A stretch of DNA of 64,000 bases, from positions 89,270-153,269 of the forward strand of contig MNCI01008305.1 in NCBI GenBank assembly GCA_015680685.1, written 5' to 3'. The stretch's first letter is position 1. Every line of letters starts with the position of its first letter. The position numbers and the translations under genes were made by a program. Positions 42,960 through 54,327 of the stretch are shown here, in pieces. Below the pieces are notes generated by a model that made no database searches, was not told the origin of the DNA, and saw only the letters and a program-made list of their open reading frames with translations. The stretch comes from Gnetum montanum. Its lineage: Eukaryota > Streptophyta > Gnetopsida > Gnetales > Gnetaceae.

Positions 42960-43330
42960 AAAACAATAATAAAATGGCCCACTAAGGCCTAAAACTAGCA
43001 ACTTGTTTCCTTTTGTGCTATGGCCTGAAAAGGCCCTAAACTATCATATGGCCCACTAAGGCCTAAAACTAACAACTTGCTTCCTTTTTGTGCTATGGCC
43101 CGAAAAGGCCCTAAAGTATCACATAGCCTGCCATGGCCTAAAAATGGCAACATTTCTATGACTACCATGGCCTAGAATTGTAGCCTTTCTTGCATCATGA
43201 TGGCTCAAAATGGCCTTAAATTAGCAATCCCATCATACAGCTCCAAATGGTCTTAAATTAGCAATGGCCCTTCTACCATGGCCCTAAACTAGCATGGGGT
43301 CCACAAGGGGCCTAATTGCACTAATCAACT
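42960..43330. repeat. Tandem repeat array after D protease
   Basis: Two about 76-base units (42974-43048 and 43050-43126), each ATGGCCCACTAAGGCCTAAA...TTTTGTGCT followed by ATGGCC(C/T)GAAAAGGCCCTAAA. Four or more degenerate half units follow. The core AAACTAGCA recurs at 48780-48840 and 52540-52800. Confidence 0.7.
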
Positions 43331-43690
43331 ACAAGTTAGAATTCCCACAAAATTACACAAACTACAAGAAATTGATATATGAATCACCGTTACATTTCCA
43401 TTAAATCATCAATGAAATATATAGCTCAAGTGTATAAAAAAAACAAAAAATTCTCAAAAATGCAAAATTGTCCAATAGCACGGCTACATCTTAGGCCACT
43501 AAACCAACAGTGTTTGGTAGGTAGGGGCTAGGGTTCCTCTTCCTCTTCCCTTGCTACTTTGCTAGGGCCTATGCCATTGCCCAAAACTTTCTTTAATAAA
43601 AATAAAATAATAACTTAACTAACAAATAAGCGACATGCAAAATTATCACAAAATAAATAAAAACATGTCAATCTAGACCAACTTAAGAGG
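43331..43690. other. Spacer between tandem array and antisense gene
   Basis: A-rich, with no coding signal on either strand. It would hold the 3' end of the antisense transcript. Confidence 0.35.
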
Positions 43691-46600
43691 GAACCACATC
43701 CATAAATAGAGGCATTCTACCAACACCCACCTCTAAGCATTGGAGGATCTTCACCTCTGATAGCTATGTCCAGTCCTCCTCATCGAAGTCAATGACTACG
43801 AGGGTATTACCTTTTTCCATGGCTATTCATGTGGGTGGCCATGAAGAAAATGTGGCAAAGGAAACCTCTCCTAAAGTCATAGTAATGTATCTCTCAGGGG
43901 TCCCACTCACCACTACATTACTAGCAAATAAGTCATAGGTTTGCATTGCACCAATTGCATCAAGGAACATGTCGCGACAATGGCACTCCATGGACTCATC
44001 CTTGCACTTTTTAATGTATGCCTCTCATTCCTATTTTTAGTGGTGTTTATGATTTTTTTTTAGTTTGACCCCATTGATATACCTTAGCACTATAGTGCTT
44101 TCAGTCTTGGTTTTTCCTGGCTGGCAGGTCCATCTGTAGTTGTTGCTCAATCACCTCTTGGGTGACCTCATTTTTACCATGAATGGCTGACCAGTACCTA
44201 GCATAGTCAATCTCGACTATTCACTAGGTATTGTCCCCTTGGTCACAAGCTACTAGGAAATCATAGTAGGCTTACAAGTCCTTGAATTTGGCATCTTGGC
44301 ACACTTCCCTATCTTGAAGCTCATGCACCCACTTCCACAAATGCTCGTTAGTGCACCTACATTCCCATAATGCTCTTACACATGAGAGCATGCACTTGCT
44401 TGCCTCATCATACACACGATGGGGCACTTGCTCCACTTTAAGGGAAAACTTAGGGACAACATTAACTTTGGCTACCCTACTTAGGTCCCACTAAAGCTTG
44501 GAACCTCTTGGCATATAATAGGCAAAACAACATTAGTCATAGACTAAGCAACAAATCGGTAAGGCAAAGTAGACAAACATAGACATACCGATCTCAAGAT
44601 CCATTTGTTGTATGATGTTCACCATGTCTTCAACCAGGCCTTTCATGAAGGTAAACTTATCATATACTTCCACCCATAGCTACATGTGAAAAGTGGAGGT
44701 AAACATTGGGCCATTGACGAAAACACCTACAACTATGATACAACATGCTTAGCAATTACCAAATAGCCAAAGATGCAAGAGTTAAAAAGAGCAACAATAG
44801 ATGACAATGCAAAGATCCTACCCAACAAGCCCTTAGGTGTGAGAATGGGGGGATCACCCATCTACACATCATCAAAGAAATTATCAAACTCACCCCCATC
44901 TAGCTACAGCAACCCTTCCTCCTCTAATTGCTGTAGGACCTTTGCGACCTCTTCCTCCTCTTCCTTTGGTACTTGTCCCTCAGTTTGAGGAGGGACATCA
45001 TCTACTACAGGCTCTACTACTATCATAGAAGCCCTTTTGCCTATATCCAATGATTCACATAGGTTAAGATTAACATTTCCAATGATTAGTCTAGTAATTT
45101 AGCATAACATAGTATAGTAGCATCCAAAGACTTATACTCACATGCAATTCCTAAATGCAAATCATGAAACCTTAAGAAAAGCTTCTTGCTACTCTTCTAT
45201 ACCTCCTGTATAGGCTCCTCCATGGGATGTGGCTTTTTACTTTTTGTCTTAGATGATCCCACTACCTTAGTAATGAGGTGCACCCCTCTAGTTGCATTCC
45301 CAATGTTAGTTGGTAGGACCTCACCTGCACTATAACACAAGTGGTGAGATCATCCCAAGTGGCCTCTAGTCATTACAGAAAATGACTTACCAATCACCTT
45401 TGGGGGGTCTTACGATCGTGTAGTAGTAAATAAGTGTTGGATCCATGATTTAGAGAGCTTCTTGAAATCTTGCACTATCCATTGGCCATCCTTGCAAACC
45501 ACCCATAACTCTACAAACCTTCACAAGCATCCTGCAAAGAACGTGAAGTGAACATGTGACCTTGCCTTGAGGTTTTGGCACAACCTAATGATTTTGGCAT
45601 GTAGGCCACTGGCAAGGTAGGAAGCCCAGTTGTATTGTGTGCCTTCCTCTAACACATCCCTCATCATCCAAGCCTACTCCACCTGGAGAATTTTTTCCTT
45701 GGGAGAGCAGCTTCAGGAATTCATGAGCACGAAAGAGTGGGTAGAGTTGGTGGACCATAGGTAAATTCACTTTCTTGATGAATATGCCTTTGTGAGACTT
45801 AGAACCACCCAACCACTCCTCAACATCCTCTCTATGGACCACCTCTTTGTTAGGTTTCTTAGCAACTGATGAGCCTTCAGAGAGGAGGCCAAAGAGGTCC
45901 ATAAAGAAATCATTTGTGAGGTTAAAAACCACCCGCACACCATGGGCTCACATAATAAAATGACTAGCACTCTCACTAAAAGAGTTGATGATTACAACCA
46001 TTTAGGCCACCAAGATGCCTGAGCTAAGGGTCAAGAAAAGGTCTATTAGCCTAGCCTATTGAAACTTGCTAGTCAACTCCATTAGGACCTCATGACACAA
46101 CCAACGCTATGTACCCTCAACATCACCATACTTCATGATGAGGGTGGCTTCAGTGCAGCCTGTTGTAATCACTATGACCTATCCTAAAGTGACCATAGCT
46201 ACAATAGGCAAAAGCAAAATTAGCGTCTTGAGAAAAGAAAAGTAGCTAATGCATAAGAGTAAAAAAAAAGAAATACTTACATGGCAAAAATGGTGTGTGA
46301 GATGGTGGTGGTGGGGTTGAGACCTCTTCCATGCTGGGTATACTATTCATCCATTCAGCATCTAACTAGCCATAGGTCTAGCACCTCTTGTAGGCCTTAG
46401 GGTACCGATGAGGATATTCCACTAGGTCAAACAAAATCTATCCAATCACCTTCTCATGGACATTCTCAAAGGATGAGAATTCTTGCAGAGTAGTGTAGGT
46501 CAAGTTCAAGACTTTATCCTCATCATGAAGGCCAAGTGCATCAATAGTAAGTTTGGCAATAGACATAAGTAGTTAGAATCCTCATATGAGTTATAATCAA

Positions 46601-47083
46601 ATGGATAATGTGAAAAATCATAGAAGAAGTCACCCTATGGCATAATACACTATCCCAGGTGGGTTCTGACACAAGGTAAGCATGTGGTGAGTAACAAACA
46701 AGGTGTTGCTCTTGTTATAGCATTGGAACTCTGGCATCTTCCAAATCCTAGATAAAGGCCTCATGCCCTTGGGGCCCTAGCCTAAACTCTCTACTCCATC
46801 ACTAGAAACGAGCTCATTGAATATGAATCTTAGAATTCCCTAATTTTCCCCAAGAAATAATTTCTTCATGATGACACTGGTCACATTCGTTGCCAAGTGT
46901 GACCACATCATCACACTGGAGTGTCGAAGCAAGAATTCTAGGAACTCACCCATTCCTGATCTGAACCACACTGCCTAGTGGCCAACATGCATGTCTAGTG
47001 TAGGCACATTTGGTATGGGTTTGCTCATATAATAGAGGATACCCACTGGTTCCACCACAATGAGGATGGGCTTCAACAATACC
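43691..47083 (-). pseudogene. Antisense multi-exon gene with decayed FCP1/NIF-phosphatase-like exon
   Basis: Minus-strand gene inside D. The first recognised exon is 47083-46281. It contains LLKPILIVVEPVGILYY, FRSGMGEFLEFLLRHSSVMM, WSHLATNVTSVIMKKLF and YNKSNTLFVTHHMLTLCQNP. This order matches the NLI-interacting-factor/FCP1 phosphatase domain (LxVxDLxGxL, RPGxxEFLEFL, WSSATxxNVxxVVxxLF, YNxSNTxLxDDS). The catalytic DxD reads EPV and the later DD reads HH, so it would be inactive. It ends at donor GTAAGTAT (46280), and the acceptor TTGCCTATTGTAG gives an 82-base intron. Further candidate exons are 46198-45391, 45324-45203, and from 45040 on, with donors GTAAGTC and GTATAG. They encode an unknown protein with an acidic stretch (PKEEEEEVAKVLQQLEEEGL). 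Stops, again mostly TAG, are present. Confidence 0.5.
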
Positions 47084-47299
47084 CTATAGCCACAATAGTA
47101 ACAAAAAGGGAGCATTAGCATTGGATGCACACAAAAAAATCCATTAAAATTATGCTTATCACATTAGTAGAAGTTAAATAGCATGACTAGGCAACCCTTA
47201 GCCTCCCTCATGAACCCTGCAAGAAAAGGCCATCAACACACCCACTAACATCCCTATTTCACATTTTCACTTAGCATTTTTTGTGTTCAACATTATATT

Positions 47300-47620
47300 T
47301 TTGTACTCGGAAACTCTGGGTATCATAGCTAATGGGTATAAAAAAGTTCTAGCTCTCAGCTATGTTCTCTTGAAGCATAGCCCATATAGGTTTTGGCAAA
47401 AAAAAAATTCTAACTATTGGTTATGCTCCTTGGAAAGAGTAACCCCTTTCCAATATCAAAATTTTTCTAACTGTTGGTTACACTCCTTATAGGGCATAAC
47501 CCTAAAAAATATAAGAAATTTTTCTTAACTACTGGTTATGTTCCCTGTAGAGCATAAACCTTAAAAATTTATAGGAAATTTCTAACTATTGGTTGAGAGC
47601 ATAGCCTCCAAACAGGAAAG
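47300..47620. repeat. 57-bp tandem repeats with internal inverted repeats
   Basis: Units begin at about 47347, 47411, 47467, 47525 and 47582, 56-64 bases apart. Each has CTAACTRYTGGTTAYGCTCC followed by an inverted GAGCATAACC. In the antisense gene this is upstream of the FCP1-like exon, in a likely intron or leader. The TATGCTC...GAGCATA theme is shared with D's LTRs. Confidence 0.65.
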
Positions 47621-48534
47621 TCCAAAAAAATTTCTAGCTCCTTAAAGCGTAGCATTAGAGTGAGGCACTTAGATGTAAAAATCCAAATGCAAAACAAGGG
47701 AATTCTTACATAACATGTACTATACATGACATAGCCATGAACCCTATGGTTGCCTTGCCCACTCCATTACACTCTAGTGCTCGGTGTCACTTAATCCCCT
47801 CTATCATGCTTTGTATTCTCATTCCTTGTGACCTTTCCACACATCCCTACCTCCTACAATACCTCATCCAAATGTTATGCTTACCCACATACCCATTGGA
47901 AATAGAGGTAAACCCTTAGTCCTAGATTCACTGTTGTCCCTCATTCCTCATCCCAGGTTGTAGTAATCTTAGCCACAACCAAGAGAAAAGAATCATTTCT
48001 GCCCTACCCTACATCCCACATAGTACGCAGGAAACCCTCACCCCTCACCATGTGTAGAAAACCCCAAAATAGTACAAACCCTCGCTACATGTGACCTAAA
48101 AATGAGAAACCCACAAAACCCATCACACACAGACATTCCCTTCTCTCAACCATGGCCACCATGGTAGCCATAGTGATGGTGGCAATCCTTGCCCAGGGCA
48201 GGCCACCCCTAAAACCCAAAACCCCATGTGAACAATGTGAAAAAGAAAAAAAGAAATCACAAGGGTAGAGTGTAGCACCATACCTAGCCGATGGTGTCTC
48301 TCTTCACTCCTCTATGCATGCCCTAGGGAGGTGTCTTAATGTGCATTCTCCCTCATCCACGTTGGTGAGATCATGATGTTGGCACTCACTGTAGTGCATC
48401 ATGGTTAGTGGCTATGCTTTGGTTCTCTTCACTTTCATCGCTACACTTTGACTCTCCTCACTTTGGCCATGCTACACTAGATGACTTCTCATTTTTACCT
48501 TTGAAAATGATAGGTTAACCATGATGAAAATGCC
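47621..48534 (-). other. Probable 5' leader, exons and introns of the antisense gene
   Basis: Lies between the minus-strand TATA box at 48542-48535 and the first recognised exon. It contains possible splice sites (for example TTTTTAG before GTCACATG near 48110), but I cannot define exons. No plus-strand D domain is here. Confidence 0.3.
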
Positions 48535-48542
48535 TATTTATA
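48535..48542 (-). promoter_or_regulatory. TATA box of the antisense transcript
   Basis: The plus strand TATTTATA reads TATAAATA on minus, within GGGGTATAAATAGGC. It lies about 1.45 kb upstream of the FCP1-like exon in its direction. A poly-C run (poly-G on minus) sits just upstream. Confidence 0.45.
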
Positions 48543-48548
48543 CCCCTC

Positions 48549-48574
48549 CCCCCCCCCCCCCCCCCCCCCCCCCN
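48549..48574. repeat. Poly-C run ending in an N
   Basis: About 25 C and then an N at 48574. Probable assembly join, as at 12742. Confidence 0.6.
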
Positions 48575-49000
48575 ACACGTCACCTATGGGTAGTGTCCCA
48601 TGTCTCGCGTGTAACGTGGGATGAGTGTAGCAGCTAGAGTTAGAAAACTTTTCTAACTTTTCCAACATTCCTAGACTTAGAAATTTTTTGGCATTTTTCT
48701 AGTTGCCTAGCAAATGCCTAGATTAATCCCACATTCCAAACCTTCCCTACCTTGCCTAAACCAATGTGTCTTGTGCAATCTATGATCCACTACAACCTTA
48801 AACTGGCAATCCTATGGCCTACCAAGGACTGAAACTGATTTCCCACACTTGCTTACCTAATCCCATAGTCGCATAGTTAGGAAAATTTTTTATAGCATTA
48901 CCTTCCTTATCTTATGCATTCTACTTTATTAACTTTATTAAGATAGGTGTGGCTTAACATTCTTCTAGTTGTTTTGCATGATTCTTGGTAGGATTGCAAC
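48575..49000 (+). other. Spacer before D pol
   Basis: No gene. Carries TACAACCTTAAACTGGCAAT and CCTATGGCCTACCAAGGACT (48790-48830), single copies of the motif that forms the arrays at 42960 and 52540. Confidence 0.5.
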
Positions 49001-50560
49001 ATGAGCACATACAAGCATCTTCATTCACCCTTGGTCTTGACTGGACCTTATGGTGATTCCATGCAATGCATTAACATTGAATTCTTAGACTTTGAGCCCA
49101 TAGCCTATGACACACATGTAGCATCCCTAGAGGCATCATTGGATTGGCCAGGCCATCTAGTCAAAGCTCTAGATCTAGAGGCAGGTGACATAATCAAGGA
49201 TCCCCTTGTCGAAGTCCCTATAATAACACATAGAGGCGAGGTGAAGACACTAAAACTTAGTTCCTTGTTAAAGCCTCAACCCACACAAAGCATCATCAAA
49301 GTCCTCAATGATTACATCAAGGCATTTGCATGGTCGTATGAGGACATGCTAGGCCTAGATCCTAGCATAGTGCAATATAACATCATCCTTGATCCTTGCA
49401 TAAAACCAGTCAAGTAGAAAGCCCATAAGGTTGAACCTAAGGTGGCATTAGTGGTTTGTAGAGAAATCACCAAGCTTTACAAGGCTAATTTCATTCGGGC
49501 AGTTGACTATGTAGACTAGGTTTCCAACATCGTAGTTGTCCCTAAGAAAAATGAAAGTATATGCATTTGCATAAACTTCTGGGACTTGAATAAGGTGATC
49601 ATCAAAGACAATTTTTCATTGCCTAGTATTGACCAACTCATTAATGATATGGTTGGTCATGCCTTGTTGTCCTTCATGGATGGGTTCTTAGGGTACAACT
49701 AGATTTGAATCAACCTGGAGCACTAGCTCAACACAACCTTTATGATCCCTTAGGGTACCTTTTGCTACATAATGATGTCTTTTGGACTAAAGAATGTAAG
49801 AGCAACCTACCAATGCATAATAATGTATATCTTTAGTGATTATTTACTAGACTTGCTTAATGCCTATGTCAATAGCTTAGTAGTTAAATCCAAGGTAGCT
49901 CACAATCATGCAGATGACTTGGACCATGTACTCAAACGTTGCCTTAGACATGACCTTAGGCTAAATCCCAAGAAGTGTGTCTTTGACGTCAAGACTAGTC
50001 ACATGTTAGGCTTTGTCATATCAGAGGCAAACATACATGTAGATCCAAATAAGGTTAAGGCTATCATCAACTTAGCACCATTGACAAACCTTTAGGAGCT
50101 ACGCAGGTTACAAGGCATATTGCAATTCATTTGTAGGTTTATCGCAAGGTTAACTAATAAGTTGCAGCCAATGCAACATCTACTCAAAAAGGGGGTCCAC
50201 TTTCAGTGGATAGCTCAATGCCAAGAGGCATTTGACAACCTTAAAAAGGAGCTGGCTCAACTTCTAACAATCTACCCTCCACAAGGAGAAAAGCCATTTT
50301 ACATCTACCTTGTAACCTCAAACATGTCCATTGCTTCTCTACTCTATCAAAAGTGAGATGATGGCTCAAAGGTCCCTGTATACTACCTAAGCCACAAGCT
50401 AGTGGCACATGAAGCAAAATACAATGATGTGGAAAAGAACTACCTCACCCTAGTCTTCCCACTTAAGAAGCAGAGGCATTATCTTTTCCACAATCAAGTT
50501 AACATCATTTGCAAAAGCAATGTACTCCAAGCTATTACCACAAACATCTATGAAAGTAGT
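49001..50560 (+). pseudogene. Element D reverse transcriptase and first RNase H
   Basis: Opens with a clean 138-residue stretch (49001-49417) ending in KAFAWSYEDMLGLDPSIVQY, the typical segment before plant Ty3 RT. The RT follows in the same frame: SNIVVVPKKNESICI, FMDGFLGYN, MMSFGLKNVRATYQ. The motif C segment is LLNAYVNSLVVKSK at about 49850-49892, where the family has YVDD, so both catalytic Asp are changed. The chain continues LNPKKCVFDVKTSHMLGFVI and the RNase H part VYYLSHKLVAHEAKYNDVEK. In-frame stops are TAG at 49415, 49517 (Trp position), 49700 (Gln position) and 49751 (Trp position). Dead polymerase. Confidence 0.75.
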
Positions 50561-50699
50561 CAAATTTCATGATGGAAAGCAATAACCACAAAATTTGATC
50601 TACACTACATAGCGTAAGCATCCACTAAAGGTCAAGAAATAGCTACATAACTAACAGATTCACCAATAGATGATCAAGTGATAATAGATTCAAAATTTC

Positions 50700-51150
50700 T
50701 AGATGAGCATGTTAATAGCATAAGCCAAGTGCCTAACAACTTTGAGGCAGTTTTACACTTTGATGATACTTCAACCTCACAAGGGGGTAGTGCCACTATT
50801 GTCATCATGTTTCTCTTTGGGGAGATCTAACCCTTCGTGTATCACTTTGCATTTCTTTGCACCAACAATGTAGTGAAGTATGTAGGTCTCCTCAGAGGCA
50901 TATTAGCAACCCATGATCTAAGAATCCAAAACCTAGTAGTCTGAGGCGATTTGTAGTTAGTTGTCAACCAAGTTATAGAGGTTTACGCTTACAAAGTGCA
51001 ACATTTACAACATTACTATGACTTGGTAAAGCACCTACACAAGTAATTTTCAATCGTAGATATCCAATATATTCCTCGTAATGAGAACGTCATTGCTGAC
51101 ACATTAGCCACTGTAGCCTTAAGCATAACACCCAACATGTTTCATGCCTT
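50700..51150 (+). pseudogene. Element D second (archaeal-type-like) RNase H
   Basis: In the same frame as RT. LHFDDTSTSQGGSATIVIMF, FLCTNNVVKYVGLLRGILAT, IQNLVV then LVVNQVIEVY, and IQYIPRNENVIADTLATVAL. These correspond in order to the first Asp strand, the (C/T)NNxAEY Glu helix, the GDSxLVVNQV Asp strand and the RxxNxxAD Asp helix of the RVT_3-type RNase H. An added RNase H of this type after the normal one is a hallmark of Tat-lineage elements. Here the Glu helix reads NNVVKY and the GDS strand reads GDL with stops, so it is inactive. Confidence 0.7.
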
Positions 51151-51239
51151 ACCTACTTTAGTAATGGATTGCACCAAACCTATTATTCAAATAACAAGCA
51201 TTGCATCCATAGCCACGACAAGCACAACTCATGCATAGG

Positions 51240-52490
51240 AGTGGTATGATGATATTAAGATGTACCTCCAATAGGGTGAGCCTTCGCAACAACTAACCAT
51301 TGCCCAAAAGGATGTAGTGCAAAAATAGTCATGATAGTACATCCTTGTAGGTGATAGCACCTTGTGTTGTAGATCCTATGATGGAATAATACTAACCTAT
51401 ATTAGCTATAGTGATGTGCAAATGATCATTGATCAAGTCCACGAGGGACTGTGTGGAGGCCATGTAGCACCCAGGGCAATGGTAGCAAAAATCAGATGCT
51501 TAGGCTACTATTGGCCTTATATGGAGCACGATTGCATTTCCAAGGTTAGACATGTGACATGTGTCAATGACATGGAAACTTAATGCATGTTTCATCCACT
51601 GAACTACATACCACTTAGATCACATGGCCATTCCAACATTAAATGTTGGACATCATAGGACCTATCATGCGTAAGTCTTCTGCAGGACATAGCTTCATCA
51701 TAACCACAATCGAATACTTTACCAAGTGGGTTGAAGCCATTACCCTAAGGAAGACAACATCACAATAGGTTTGCAAATTTATCTTTAATAAAAAATTGAT
51801 CCAATTTGGTCTATCCATGACTATAGTCACAAAAAATAGGCCATAATTTAGTAGTGTAGAAACCAAAGCCTTCTGTGAACACCTTGGCATCAAGCATTCC
51901 TTTTTTTCACCATACTACCTATAGGAAAATGGCCAAGTGGAGGCTACAAACAAAGTCATCATCAACCTTTTGAAGAAGATTCTTAGTAGCAGCAAATGAA
52001 AATGGCACGAGCAACTGGTCTTCGCACTATGGGCCTATTGCACGACATGCAAAACAACAACCGATAAGACATCATATAGCCTTGTGTATGGATCTGAAGC
52101 AATGTTGCCTCTTGAAGTGTAGGTCCCATTGCTCTGTGTGATCCTCTTGAGCTTTATTAATGAGGTTCAAAATGACAAGTTGAAAACCATTAACCTCGAC
52201 TCTATAGAGGAGGAGTGCATGCAGACACTTGATCACATTGAGTGGTACCAGGTCAAGTAATGGCAAAAACATCACCACAATCAGCATCAATGATTGATCA
52301 AGAAAGGAGACCTAGTCCTCAAGGTTGTTTGTGAACTTTCGAACAAGTTCTTAGCCATTTGAGAAGGGCCTTTCTTGGTCACAAAGGCCTATGAAAATGG
52401 AGTATTCAAGCTTGCTAATTTAGATGGCAATGAGTTTTCCAACTTAATCAACTATTCATACCTCAAGCCTTGCTACACCTGACATGCCAC
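51240..52490 (+). pseudogene. Element D integrase
   Basis: The zinc-binding N-domain is IIDQVHEGLCGGHVAPRAMV then RCLGYYWPYM (51424-51530), with a CVND remnant. After a frame change the core reads MLDIIGPIMRKSSAGHSFII and YFTKWVEAITL (first Asp kept). VTKNRP stands where the family has TDNGxQF, so the second Asp is lost. NGQVEATNKVI is the Glu helix (about 51925-51960). Near 52290 LIKKGDLVLKVV and EGPFLVTKA are the C-terminal segment. Ends with YLKPCYT before the repeat array. Confidence 0.7.
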
Positions 52491-52539
52491 ATCAACACAG
52501 CAAGGTAAGCATACATCCACTATGATGTTAAAATGGCAC

Positions 52540-52800
52540 AAAAAATTTGCTATGATGTTAAACTAGCATAGAATGTCCTTGGGCTCTGACATTAAATTGG
52601 AACCCACAACATGATCTGCTATGACCTTAAATTGGCAATTCACCATCTGCTATGACATTAAACTAGCACACAACAGTATGCTAAGACTATAAACTAGCAC
52701 ATCACAATCTACTAGGACCTTAAACTAGGTTCACAGTTTGCTAGGACCTTAAACTAGCATAGCATGCAATCTACCAGGACCTTAAACTAGGTTTGCAATT
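52540..52800. repeat. Short tandem repeats after D integrase
   Basis: About eight degenerate units of the type GCTA(T/G)GA(C/T)(C/A)TTAAACTAGCA plus 8-15 variable bases. The same AAACTAGCA core forms the array at 42960-43330. Confidence 0.65.
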
Positions 52801-54310
52801 TAGCACACATAGCTCAACATGTATAATTTTGCAGACAAGTGAGTGTGAATACTTTCAACCCTCCCTTACCTACCCACACCTCTCAGGCAGGGTGGGGTAG
52901 GGCATTGTAGTTCTAGAATAGAGTTCACATCATCAAGAAAAAGACCTCTAGAACATTTGTAGTGTCACCACCCTTGGCATTTTGCTAAACCTCTAGATAT
53001 GCCTTCAGGCATCTTGCTAACCTTCCAGAGCTACCATTGCCATCACTAGTCATCTTGGTTGGAGCTCTTACCATCAGCATCACTCGCTAGAGTCCTAGCA
53101 GTATTGTGACCTAGCCATTGCTCTGCCATCCTCCAGGCCTCACCATTGCCCGAGCTAGGAAGAGCATCCAATAGCTTAGCTTCCTGTCGAGCTACTAGGT
53201 TTTCAAGCTCCTATCCTTGGTGAGGAGTCTCAAGCACCTATACCACCAACATCCTCCATCACTTGGGTGCTTACTTTTAGTGTGGTTGCTAGAGCTTTTG
53301 CAACCTACTGGCATTGGTAGTTGCACTGACCTTCCTACTTTGGACATTGTATGCACTTGCAACTAACACAACACTCGTGACCCTTGCAATGTCTTTGCAA
53401 CCAAGAGTTTGCTCTCATCTCACATGGTATGGTTGTTTTCTTGTTTTCTCTGTGTTGTGTTTGTAGGATGAAGCCCCAACGATGGTTGTTCATAGATGCA
53501 TTTCACCACAATGATAAGTCACCACATTGCTCTGATGTACCTGCTTGACTTTTCAAGCTGCTCAAGAGTGCACATCCCTTGTACTTTGCCATAGCCTATT
53601 TGCATTTACCCCTTCTTTTACTTCACATCTTCCAAACTTTCTTGGAAAGCTTCTTTGATGTAGATGGCACCCTTCTTTCAGTTAGGTACAAAATCCATGC
53701 TAGACGTAATGCAACTTGTTCCATGGGAAGCCTTCGTAAACTGGTCAAAGCCCAAGCAAATGTAACACAACTCATCCTAGGGAGAAAACACTTATCCTAC
53801 AGATGTGATGCAGTTGCCTCTAAGCAAAGCTTGTTGGGTGGCATGTAGTGTGCTCGATAAAAAACATCTTCACTTAGCACAAAAAAAGAAGAAGAAATAC
53901 TAAAAATGGATTTAAAAAGTGCCCAAGAAAAAATAGCAAGGTTTTCATTTTGTAACTAGTCCAACCCTACATCGACCATCTCACAAGCACTCCGACGAGA
54001 GGTCAAAACTTCAGGGGCAAGCCATCTCCATATACTAACTCCCTCACAAGCACTCCGATGAGGGATCATGGTTTGAAGACAAGCTATCATGATGCCACAA
54101 CCTATAACCACATGCACAATGAGCATCCATCCTACTTGCTATCCCTTGGTCCATCTTCTTAACCTGATCCCTGGCATATTTTATTTCCTCAACACTCTTG
54201 AGCATGGTGAAGCATTATCTAATTAGGTACTGATGAGTAATGTTGGTGTCATGTTTTCCATGGTGTTTTTCATTCTTTGTCAACATATCTCGAGCCACTC
54301 CTCCAGACAT
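52801..54310 (+). other. 3' spacer of element D
   Basis: No recognised protein; an 89-residue open stretch at 53579-53848 has no family resemblance I can see. CTCACAAGCACTCCGA(C/T)GAG occurs at about 53979 and 54041, a 62-base tandem duplication. Sequence is C/T-rich, typical of spacer before a polypurine tract. Confidence 0.4.
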
Positions 54311-54327
54311 CAACAAAGAGGGGCCAA
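54311..54327 (+). other. Polypurine tract of element D
   Basis: CAACAAAGAGGGGCCAA ends exactly at TGAAACACC, the LTR2 start. Confidence 0.65.

Noticed and set aside
42960-43330. CRISPR-like array
   Set aside because: Units are degenerate, without constant repeats and unique spacers, and the context is a plant retrotransposon.
48151-48260. Plus-strand ATG frame starting MATMVAIVMVAILAQ
   Set aside because: It looks like a signal-peptide-like start but ends after about 40 codons, has no continuation, and lies in the antisense gene's leader.
53579-53848. 89-residue plus-strand open frame in D's 3' spacer
   Set aside because: No domain, no initiation context of note and low-complexity surroundings; length is within chance for this composition.
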